Origin: CAYNTG01 sp964400105
GTDB taxonomy: Bacteria; UBP14; UBA6098
Direction of reading: 5' to 3'
Length of the DNA stretch: 40,160 nucleotides
NCBI GenBank assembly: GCA_964400105.1
Contig: CAYNTG010000015.1
Span: 1 to 40,160 of the forward strand
Shown in pieces: positions 33,270 through 40,160 of the stretch; the first letter of the stretch is position 1, and every line of letters starts with the position of its first letter. The notes beneath the pieces were generated by a model. The model searched no databases, was not told the DNA's origin, and saw only the letters and a program-made list of their open reading frames with translations. The translations under genes and the position numbers were made by a program.

Positions 33270-34619
33270 TTACCTGTCTTCGAGGTATCTAAAGACGATC
33301 CTACGGTTCTGCTTTTTTCCATCCGCCGTGGCATTGGACGATACGGGATCGATTTCTCCGTATCCCTTCAGTTTCAGCTGTTCACGATCCACTCCGCGCG
33401 CCGCGAGGACGTCGCGCACCTTCTCCGCAACTCGATATCCGCGATTCACGTTATATGTCGCGCTTCCCTCGCCATCGGTATAGACGCCGATTTCCACTAT
33501 GCGGAACGGATATGCCCTGAGCCTTTCGGCGATATTGTCGAGTTTCTGCATTGCGGATGCCTTGAGATTAAGACCGCTCTCATAAGCATCCCGAATCTCC
33601 TCCGATTCGACAGGAGCCACAAAAGGGCATCCGAGAGAATTCACGACGAAACCGCTCGGCGTTTGAGGACACAGGTCGATGCCGTCGAATACACCATCCT
33701 CGTCGCTGTCCATCGGGCATCCAAATTCATCGACGCTCGCTCCATTGGTGGTGTTCGAGCAGGTGTCTATGTAATCTATAACTCCGTCGCCGTCGGAATC
33801 TCTGGGGCAACCTGCGCTATCGACGGCAATATCGTTCGGTGTGTCGTCGCAGCGATCGACGCCGTCGAAGACGCCGTCGCCATCCGAATCGAGAGGACAA
33901 CCGAGCGAATCGACCATCGCGGTGAACGGCGTTCCGTGGCACCTGTCGAGACCGTCGAAAACTCCGTCGCCGTCGTGATCCGTGGCACATCCCATCTCAT
34001 CGACACGAGCGCCGCGCGGTGTATCGTGGCAGTTATCCGCGTCGTTCGGAACCCAATCTCTATCGCTGTCCCTGAATCCGAAGTGATATGCGAAACCGAT
34101 TCCACCGCCGTAGGATGAATATCCATTATCGCTTCCGAATGGAATTTCAATTGGAGACGCCCGAACGAATGCGGATAAGCTGAAAATCGGCACCGGCACC
34201 CATTCGAATCCCGCGCCGAGAAATGCACACGTTCCCTCGTAACTCGCCGTGTCGATTCCGAAAGAATATCCTATCGCAGCTTCGGCAAAGATCGAGGACC
34301 TTTTCGAGATTCCGTGCGAAAATCGATATCCAAGCTCCGGTCGCAAATATCCCTGTGCCTCGAAATCCACGGATTCGAGATATGAATATCCAAGGCGGCA
34401 GATAAACGCCGAAGGCCCATTTTCGTTCGGCAATATTCGGCATCCTATTCCGACACCAAGATCGCTGCCGTCGAACGAAGCCTGTTGCCATGAAACCTGA
34501 AGATCGGCAATTAGCTTTCCGTCGGCCAACGATGGCCTTGCAAAAATGGCAAGAGCAATCAGAAATATCCCAAGCGAGATATTCCCGATTGCCCTATATA
34601 TGAATGCCGAAATACGCAT
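33270..34619 (-). CDS. OmpA-family protein with five thrombospondin type 3 repeats
   Basis: The 449-residue product has the same design as its neighbour: an N-terminal signal or anchor (IGNISLGIFLIALAIFARPSLA), a barrel of about 160 residues, five TSP3 repeats (for example DSDGDGVFDGVDRCDDTP) and an OmpA domain. In the OmpA domain the usual GHTD is replaced by VYTDGEG, while the Asp and the Arg of the RxxR region (NRGYRVAEKV) remain. The ATG starts 24 nt after the rpsA stop, and no ribosome binding site is obvious. This is a second, diverged OmpA/TSP3 copy, possibly transcribed with rpsA. Confidence 0.88.
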   Translation of the reverse strand: MRISAFIYRAIGNISLGIFLIALAIFARPSLADGKLIADLQVSWQQASFDGSDLGVGIGCRILPNENGPSAFICRLGYSYLESVDFEAQGYLRPELGYRFSHGISKRSSIFAEAAIGYSFGIDTASYEGTCAFLGAGFEWVPVPIFSLSAFVRASPIEIPFGSDNGYSSYGGGIGFAYHFGFRDSDRDWVPNDADNCHDTPRGARVDEMGCATDHDGDGVFDGLDRCHGTPFTAMVDSLGCPLDSDGDGVFDGVDRCDDTPNDIAVDSAGCPRDSDGDGVIDYIDTCSNTTNGASVDEFGCPMDSDEDGVFDGIDLCPQTPSGFVVNSLGCPFVAPVESEEIRDAYESGLNLKASAMQKLDNIAERLRAYPFRIVEIGVYTDGEGSATYNVNRGYRVAEKVRDVLAARGVDREQLKLKGYGEIDPVSSNATADGKKQNRRIVFRYLEDR

Positions 34620-34643
34620 TCTATTGATAATTCGTTTATGTTA

Positions 34644-36957
34644 TTATTCTTGTTTTTCTTCGACGTCTTCCGAAGCCGATTCCGTTTTTGCCTCTTCTTC
34701 CGCCGCTTCCACCTGCGCTGCCGGTTCCTCGACGACTTCTGGCTCTTCGATCACTTCTTCCACCGCCGTTTCCTCGATAGCTTCGACCACTTCCTCGACA
34801 GCCGGTTCCTCGNNNNNNNNNNNNNNNNNNNNNNNNNNNNNNNNNNNNNNNNNNNNNNNNNNNNNNNNNNNNNNNNNNNNNNNNNNNNNNNNNNNNNNNN
34901 NNNNNNNNNNNNGCCGCCACCAAGGCCTCGCCGAGCACGTCGCCGACGGAAATCATCTTCGTTGGGTGAGCGCCGACATAGAGTTCGTGGTCTTCATTTT
35001 CCTTCGTATCGAAGAAAGCATTGACGCTGAGCACTATCCTGTGCTCGTTTTTGTCAAACTCGATAACCTTGAGAGGCAGCAGGTCACCTTCGGCGAATGC
35101 ATCCTGCGGTCGGTTGACCTCTTTGCCCAACTGGGTAACGGGCACAAAACCCTCGACATCGTCTGGGAGCTTCACCGTAACGCCGCGGTCGTTCATACGG
35201 ACTATTCGACCCTCGGTCTCGCGACTGACGGAATATCTTCCGGAGAGGTCTGGCCATGGGTCCCTCTCGAGCTGCTTAAGCCCGAGACTGACGCGCCTGT
35301 TGTCCGGATCGATGTTCAGGACGACGAGTTCGACCTCGTCCCCTTTATGTGTAAGCTCGGATGGATGCATGATGCGCTTCGTCCACGACATATCCGATAT
35401 ATGGACCAGCCCGTCGATTCCCTCCTCGATTTCGACAAAAGCGCCGAAGCTGGTGAGGTTTCTAACGATTCCCTCGATCTTTGTGCCGGGTGGATACTTT
35501 GCGGAAAGTATCGTCCATGGATCCGGTTCGAGTTGTTTGACTCCGAGCGAGATTTTCTGATTCTCTTTATCGACGGAAAGAACGATCACGTCGATCTCGT
35601 CGTTGAGAGCGAGCACCTCCGATGGGTGGTTGATGTGTTTCGTCCACGACATTTCTGAGATATGAACCAATCCCTCGATGCCCTCTTCGAGTTCCACGAA
35701 TGCGCCGTATTTGGTTATATTGACAACCTTTCCGCGAATTCGAGAACTATCGGGATACTTCTCTTCTACGAAGTCCCACGGGGATGGAGTGAGCTGTTTC
35801 AAACCGAGGCTTATGCGCTGCTTTTTATCGTCGAATTTTAGGATTTTGACATCGACCTCGTCGCCGATCTGAAGAATCTCGGTTGGGTGCTTGATCCTCG
35901 ACCAGGACATATCCGTTATGTGAAGAAGGCCGTCCAGACCACCGAGATCGATGAAGACGCCGAAATCGGTAATATTTTTCACGACACCGCGTCGAATCTG
36001 ATTCTCTTCGATCAAAGCGAGCAGTTCTTGTCGCTTGGAATCGCGCTCTTCTTCGAGGATAACGCGCCTGCTAACGACGATGTTTCTGCGGATCTTGTTT
36101 AGCTTGATAACGCGGAAACTCATTTCTTTGCCGATCAGTGCGTCGAAATCGGGGACCTGGCGAAGTGCGATCTGGCTTCCGGGCAAAAATGCGTCCACTT
36201 CCATGATGTCCACAACCATTCCGCCCTTGATGCGTCTCTTGATAATGCCGGTAACAAGCTCGCCGGATTCATAAGCCTCGCGGATTTTCTTCCATACCTT
36301 AATGAAATCGGCTTTTTTCTTGGAGATAACCACCTGGCCGTCATCGTCCTCGAGCTGCTCGATGAAAACCGAGATGGTGTCGCCGGTTTTGACCTCTTCG
36401 CTGAACTCGGACCTTGGAACCAGCCCTTCTGATTTGAATCCAATATCGACAATAACCTCATCGGGAGTAATTCGCAGAACCTTGCCCTCGATAACCTCAT
36501 GCGGTCTGAGTGTAGTCATGGTATCTTCCATGCGTTCGAGCATTGCGCGGCGTTCCTCGTGGGTGTAATCCTCGGAGATGTCGTCGTCCTCGGGGATGTC
36601 GCCCTCGGAGAAAAGAACCTCGATTTTTGCCGGTGGAATCGCCACGAATGGTTCCGTTTCGGGAACCGTCTCGTCGGTCGGGATTTCTTGCGCTGCTTCC
36701 TCGTCGTGGATAGACTCCTCTTCGGCCTCTTCCGTGGCCGTGGGTTCCTCTTCCAATATCACCTCGTCTTCATGGATTTCCTCGTGCGCAATTTCCTCTT
36801 CACTCGATGGTTGGGTTTCCGTAACGATTTCCGGTTCGGTCACAGTCCCTTCTCCATCAATTTTTTCAACTTCAGCATCTTCGGCGACCGGTTGGGGTTC
36901 AGGAGCGCTGCCCGTTTGGGCCTGATTGTTGAGCTCCTCTGGAATTTCTTGGTTCAT
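34644..36957 (-). CDS. rpsA: 30S ribosomal protein S1 with acidic N- and C-terminal extensions (contains a 100-N gap)
   Basis: The product is at least 740 residues, with six S1 RNA-binding domains. Examples are EGKVLRITPDEVIVDIGF, VVKNITDFGVFIDLGGLDGL, VVNITKYGAFVELEEGIEGL, VRNLTSFGAFVEIEEGIDGL and RIVRMNDRGVTVKLPDDVEG. An unusual acidic region of about 150 residues, full of Glu, precedes the first domain, and another follows the last. The 100-N gap at 34813-34912 lies in this acidic tail. As written, it shifts the frame. The correct tail after the gap reads EEPAVEEVVEAIEETAVEEV ... and ends in EEKQE at 34647, with stop at 34644. The true gap length must be a multiple of three. S1 helps mRNA binding to the 30S subunit. 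AAGGAGA precedes the ATG. cmk is just upstream, as in many bacteria. Confidence 0.9.
34813..34912. other. Assembly gap of 100 N inside rpsA
   Basis: Unlike the other two gaps, the flanks do not repeat, so DNA is really missing or collapsed. The surrounding sequence is Glu/Val/Ala-rich low complexity, which would explain assembly failure. A gap length of a multiple of three keeps the frame. Confidence 0.85.
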
Positions 36958-36989
36958 CGAAATTCTCCTTGTGAGATTGGGTTAATGAT

Positions 36990-37676
36990 TTACACATCTA
37001 CTGATAGATTATTTATTACCTTGTTTATAATCGACTCGATACGTTGAACGGATTCCTCGATCGTCTCGTCCGAATTATCTATATTCACAGCGTCTTCCGC
37101 ACGGCAAAGCGGGCTGTCGTCGCGTGTAGAATCTTTCGTGTCCCTCGCCACGATATCTCTTTCGAGCTCCTCGATATCGTAGTCTATCGATGCACTTTCG
37201 AGCTGTGCCGCCCGGCGTTGCGCCCTTATCGCAGCGCTTGCCGTGATGAATATCTTACATTCAGCATTTGGCAGCACCACCGTTCCGATATCGCGCCCCT
37301 CCATAACGACTCCACCCTCGCCGGCGATTTCGCGCTGACGGCGAACCATCTCCTGCCTGACGGAAGGATGTGCGCAAACCTGTGAAACAAGCGTATCGAC
37401 GGCCGGCGTTCGAATCTCTTTGGATACATCGCGCTCGCCGATATATGTTCGATTCGGCATAGTCCGAATATCGAGAGTGTGAAGCTTTTTGGTCAATGCG
37501 TCGCCGTTTGAAGGGTCGATCCCCTCTGCTATGGCGACGAAAGTCAACGCGCGATACATCGCGCCGGTGTCGAGATATACATAATCGAGTCGATCAGCCA
37601 GCATTCGCGCGATCGTCGATTTCCCGGAACCAGCAGGACCATCGATGGCGATTCTAAATTTTCCCTTTTTTAGCAA
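36990..37676 (-). CDS. cmk: Cytidylate kinase
   Basis: The product of about 228 residues has the P-loop GPAGSGKST near residue 13, DTGAMYRALT, the CMP-binding and LID parts (EGRDIGTVVLPNAECKIFI, RAQRR) and a C-terminal helix. It phosphorylates CMP and dCMP in pyrimidine salvage. The frame begins with GTG at 37682, which sits right beside the AAGGGA site. A TTG at 37676 has better spacing and is my preferred start. The TTGACA-16-TATATT promoter is 46 nt upstream. cmk followed by rpsA is a common pairing. Confidence 0.95.
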   Translation of the reverse strand: MLKKGKFRIAIDGPAGSGKSTIARMLADRLDYVYLDTGAMYRALTFVAIAEGIDPSNGDALTKKLHTLDIRTMPNRTYIGERDVSKEIRTPAVDTLVSQVCAHPSVRQEMVRRQREIAGEGGVVMEGRDIGTVVLPNAECKIFITASAAIRAQRRAAQLESASIDYDIEELERDIVARDTKDSTRDDSPLCRAEDAVNIDNSDETIEESVQRIESIINKVINNLSVDV

Positions 37677-37721
37677 TAACACTCCCTTATCGGTTCTTGC
37701 CCCGATTAATTCAGATTTTGC

Positions 37722-37749
37722 AATATAGGACGAAATATTTCATTGTCAA
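37722..37749 (-). promoter_or_regulatory. Promoter of cmk-rpsA
   Basis: Minus strand: TTGACA (37744-37749), a 16-bp spacer, TATATT (37722-37727). Confidence 0.65.
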
Positions 37750-37815
37750 GAAGATATAATCCTATTTATGAAAATATTTATCTTCATTTTTGATTCTAAA
37801 TTTATTCTTTATCCA

Positions 37816-37844
37816 TTGACAGATAAGGGATTTAAAAATACTTT
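37816..37844 (+). promoter_or_regulatory. Promoter of the barrel gene at 37878
   Basis: TTGACA (37816-37821), a 17-bp spacer, TACTTT (37839-37844). The ATG follows 33 nt later with GAGGAG. Confidence 0.6.
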
Positions 37845-37877
37845 GTCGCAAGGAATACCTTTTTTGAGGAGAGCAAT

Positions 37878-38579
37878 ATGAAAAAGATTATGTTTTTGGT
37901 ATTTGCACTGAGCTCCGCCGCCTTTGCGGTGTCAGGTGTTGGTGGAATCGGGTTGGCATTTGGGGTTCCACAAAGCGAATATAGAGATAACATCGACCGC
38001 CTGGGATTCGGAGTGTCATTGGACGTCGCCGCAAAGGCCACGCCATATTTTGCGCTCGGTGGCGCGCTCGGTTTCATGTCCTACGGCTCGGAAAAGCGCA
38101 ACGAGCCTTTTTCCACAACGATACCCGATGTTTTCGTCGAGGTTACCACCAGCAATAACTTTATGTTTTTTCAATTGATGCCTCGAATTTATGCGCCGCT
38201 CCCAATAATAAAACCATATATCGAGGGGCGCGCCGGTTTTAACTATCTATGGACGGATACGCGTATCGAGGATATCGGTTCCGACGAGGAGATAGCAAGC
38301 TCCACAAATATCGACGATATAACGTTCTGCTATGGTGCAGGCGGCGGTTTTTTGATCGAGGTGTGGCACGAACCGTCTAGCAAAAATGAGCGCGATATAA
38401 GCGATTCGCCGGACGCCGTTTATATCGACCTCAAGGCGATTTACGTGCGCGGCGGCAATGCCGAATATCTTAAGGAAGGCTCGATTTCGAATGATGGCCA
38501 CGGCAATGTCATCTACGATATCTCCGAGTCGCGCACAGACATGCTGACGATCAGCGTCGGCGTTGCGATAGAGTTCTAA
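37878..38579 (+). CDS. Outer-membrane beta-barrel protein (OmpW/porin-like)
   Basis: The 233-residue product has a signal peptide (KKIMFLVFALSSAAFA) and then strands of alternating hydrophobicity rich in Gly and aromatic residues, ending in a terminal aromatic (ISVGVAIEF), as outer-membrane barrels do. Segments such as LGGALGFMSYGS, LPIIKPYIEGRAGFNYLW and FCYGAGGGFLIEVW look like strands. A single loop (EPSSKNERDISDSPD) is polar. The function is unknown. It has its own promoter, and it converges with the secreted Ser/Gly-rich gene (6 nt apart), with no terminator between. Confidence 0.75.
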   Translation: MKKIMFLVFALSSAAFAVSGVGGIGLAFGVPQSEYRDNIDRLGFGVSLDVAAKATPYFALGGALGFMSYGSEKRNEPFSTTIPDVFVEVTTSNNFMFFQLMPRIYAPLPIIKPYIEGRAGFNYLWTDTRIEDIGSDEEIASSTNIDDITFCYGAGGGFLIEVWHEPSSKNERDISDSPDAVYIDLKAIYVRGGNAEYLKEGSISNDGHGNVIYDISESRTDMLTISVGVAIEF

Positions 38580-38585
38580 GAACTC

Positions 38586-39080
38586 CTATTTCGACGAATG
38601 GCCACCGCCCTTGGAGCCGGAGGATTTCTTCGACGAACCGCCGCTTCCGCTTGCGGCTTTTGAATTTCCGCTGCCCGAATCGGAGTCTTTCTTCTGAAGT
38701 CCGGGAGGAGTGTCGGCGCCGTTCCAACCCGTTTTCTCGCCTTTGCTCCATCCATGATGGTATTTATGCTGTCCTTCGCCCTCGGTTTTAGCGGTGCAAT
38801 CGTGCTCTCCGGATTCAGTGGCTGTGCGGTCATGGAGGCTTTCGCTTTCGGTAGCCGTTTTTGGGTTATTGTGCGCCGGAGTTTCTTTGATTACAGTTTC
38901 AGAAGCAAGCGCTTCTCGAATCATTTGTTCGGCTTGCAGCAGAGCCTCTTCGTCCGAAGAAGTCCTCTCGGCGGTTTGAATTGCCGGTTCGGTATCCAAT
39001 GTCGGCGATATTTCGGTTTGGGCCAAAAGTAATCCCGATAATAAAACCATAGCAAACAGTGTGAACATAACTTTTTTCAT
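38586..39080 (-). CDS. Small secreted Ser/Gly/Lys-rich protein with HGWSKGEKTGW motif
   Basis: The 164-residue product has a signal peptide (KKVMFTLFAMVLLSGLLLA) and an acidic helical-looking segment (TSSDEEALLQAEQMIREALAS). A polar middle follows with the word HHGWSKGEKTGWNG and PPGLQKK, and then a C-terminal run of Gly, Ser and Lys. The GW-rich motif recalls short bacterial secreted proteins of unknown function, but I do not recognise a domain. GGAG precedes the ATG. A clear promoter (TTGAAA-16-TATACT) lies upstream. Confidence 0.65.
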   Translation of the reverse strand: MKKVMFTLFAMVLLSGLLLAQTEISPTLDTEPAIQTAERTSSDEEALLQAEQMIREALASETVIKETPAHNNPKTATESESLHDRTATESGEHDCTAKTEGEGQHKYHHGWSKGEKTGWNGADTPPGLQKKDSDSGSGNSKAASGSGGSSKKSSGSKGGGHSSK

Positions 39081-39114
39081 AATTCTCCTTAATTTTCTTC
39101 GTTGACTACTTTAA

Positions 39115-39142
39115 AGTATAGTTTTAAATTTCTCACTTTCAA
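39115..39142 (-). promoter_or_regulatory. Promoter of the Ser/Gly-rich secreted protein
   Basis: Minus strand: TTGAAA, a 16-bp spacer, TATACT. It ends 34 nt before the ATG. Confidence 0.65.
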
Positions 39143-39222
39143 GTTTTCAAACTTCTTCAAAAACCTATATCAAAATGACGAACATTTTAGATGCCAAACC
39201 GTGACTGAATTAAAATACACTT

Positions 39223-39251
39223 TTGAAAAGATAGTGAAATCCGTATATTAT
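39223..39251 (+). promoter_or_regulatory. Promoter of the last barrel gene
   Basis: TTGAAA (39223-39228), a 17-bp spacer, TATTAT (39246-39251). The ATG follows at 39281 with AAGGTGA. Confidence 0.6.
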
Positions 39252-39280
39252 TTGAAAATTCGTTATTAGAAAGGTGAGCT

Positions 39281-39874
39281 ATGTCTAAACTATCGATAAT
39301 ACTGGCGTCGAGTTGCATTTTTTTGTTAGCGGTAACCGCTTCGGGCGCTGGATTAAACGACCCGGATCAGCCCAAATTCCTTCAGGGATTGGGCTTTGCC
39401 GCCGGGCATTATTCCGGAGTCGGGATGTCATACAAGCTGGTCTATAATAGCAAATACGCCGTTCAAGCGACCTTTGGCTATTACTCGGATGTCGATTACG
39501 GCGACCGCTGGGCGATGCCGGGAGTCGAATTCCAATATCACATTTCGCGGAATGAAAATACTTCATTCTATCTTTCCACCGGCATAAGCTACGAATATTA
39601 TCGTTCGGAATATTATTATTGGTATGAATTTGATGTAGATGACTGGGATTACGAAACGGAATATGATATCGACAAGATATGGACGACGGGTTTAGGTTTT
39701 GGTTTCGAGGCGCTTGTGTTCGAGCGAATATCCGTCACCGTCGAATCGATCCTTTACTATCGCGATAACGAACGAGCCTCGATAATGGTTCAGGGCGGAA
39801 TTCATTATTATTTCAACATGTCCAGCGGCGAGGAACCGGAGCCGGAATGGCCATCATCGATCCAAGCGCCGTAG
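39281..39874 (+). CDS. Predicted outer-membrane beta-barrel with Tyr/Asp-rich loop
   Basis: The 197-residue product has a signal peptide (IILASSCIFLLAVTASGA) and barrel-like strands (GLGFAAGHYSGVGMSYKLVY, YAVQATFGYYSDVDYG, TSFYLSTGISYEYY, TTGLGFGFEALVFERISVTVES). A striking loop rich in Tyr, Trp, Asp and Glu at about residues 107-128 (RSEYYYWYEFDVDDWDY) may be an exposed surface loop. The C-terminus is EEPEPEWPSSIQAP after the last strand. A promoter lies upstream. No specific family is recognised. Confidence 0.7.
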   Translation: MSKLSIILASSCIFLLAVTASGAGLNDPDQPKFLQGLGFAAGHYSGVGMSYKLVYNSKYAVQATFGYYSDVDYGDRWAMPGVEFQYHISRNENTSFYLSTGISYEYYRSEYYYWYEFDVDDWDYETEYDIDKIWTTGLGFGFEALVFERISVTVESILYYRDNERASIMVQGGIHYYFNMSSGEEPEPEWPSSIQAP

Positions 39875-40160
39875 TATGTTTAGCAGATCGGCATTACCGA
39901 CCAAATCCCCGCGCTTCGCGTGGTTGAGCAAGTCGCCTGTCGGTGCTGCCGACCCCCCCGCACAAAATGAGGGGCGCGTTTCCGCCCCCCCCTCCGTAAG
40001 GGCAATTCATGAATTGCCCCTACGAATTTACCTGTGACGGGCATGTCGGTGCCATGCCCCTACGTCCGTCTTCCGCGATTTTCCCCCTTCCGCCGCGCTG
40101 TCACGATTTTTGGTCGCCAGCGGCGACAAGCGAGGCCGACCCGACGACCGAGCTTGAATG
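39875..40160. repeat. Terminal gene-free repeat-rich stretch
   Basis: No gene is seen. GGGGCG/CGCCCC repeats lie around 39970-39992. A 30-nt palindrome (39995-40024) has the core GGGCAATTCATGAATTGCCC. GGGCATGTCGGTGCCATGCCC TACG lies at about 40039-40064. CGCGCTGTCACGATTTTTG at 40094-40112 is an inverted copy of 200-218, and TCCGTCTTCCGCG (40065-40077) is an inverted copy of the words at about 233-247. Confidence 0.65.
39995..40024. repeat. 30-nt near-perfect palindrome of the GTAGGGGC family
   Basis: The arms CGTAAGGGCAATTCAT and ATGAATTGCCCCTACG pair with one mismatch. Other family members begin GTAGGGGC (256, 362, 671) or end GCCCCTACG. Confidence 0.6.

Overview
This window looks like part of a metagenome-assembled scaffold from a Gram-negative, didermal bacterium of the FCB superphylum, probably one of its uncultured candidate phyla. 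The reasons are two large secreted proteins ending in a type IX secretion (T9SS) type A sorting domain, OmpA proteins with thrombospondin type 3 repeats, a BamD lipoprotein, several predicted outer-membrane barrels, a DUF2723 membrane glycosyltransferase, and clear TTGACA/TTGAAA promoters. The exact phylum cannot be fixed from the sequence alone. There are three 100-N gaps. Two are flanked by the same 55 nt on both sides, so they are unmerged contig overlaps and not missing DNA. One of them splits a gene.

Layout. Positions 1-735 hold no gene, only palindromic intergenic repeats. From 736 to 1186 there are three minus-strand terminator hairpins, tandem copies of a tRNA-Asp 3' end, and intact tRNA-Asp(GTC) and tRNA-Val(TAC) genes. 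From 1230 to 10667 (minus) lie a small two-helix membrane protein, a T9SS-sorted adhesin-like protein, an orphan lipoprotein and a 1932-residue T9SS-sorted predicted metalloprotease. From 10918 to 12920 (minus) lie a dGTPase-like HD hydrolase and a predicted barrel protein.

From 13229 to 22378 (plus) runs one long co-directional cluster: ribE, ribBA, ribH (riboflavin), nusB, a metallophosphoesterase, a DUF2723 glycosyltransferase, a GT4 glycosyltransferase, ruvX and mltG. A strong promoter lies at 13152-13180. A beta-propeller protein with a LytR_C tail follows (22646-24151, own promoter and terminator). Then come minus-strand ade (adenine deaminase) and the tightly packed set rimO, a TPR/proline-rich periplasmic protein (split by a false gap), bamD and nadD.

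From 30374 to 37676 (minus) are a DUF2279-like protein, two tandem OmpA/TSP3 proteins, rpsA (with an acidic tail and a true assembly gap) and cmk. The right end has a barrel protein (plus), a Ser/Gly/Lys-rich secreted protein (minus), another barrel protein (plus) and a final repeat-rich intergenic stretch.

The main themes are envelope building (BamD, OmpA, MltG, glycosyltransferases, barrels), secreted surface proteins and housekeeping cofactor and translation genes. I found no CRISPR array, phage, transposase or obvious defence system. The most notable observations are the falsely split periplasmic gene, the tandemly copied tRNA-Asp tail with terminators, the large modular protease with its lipoprotein neighbour, and the families of short intergenic palindromes.
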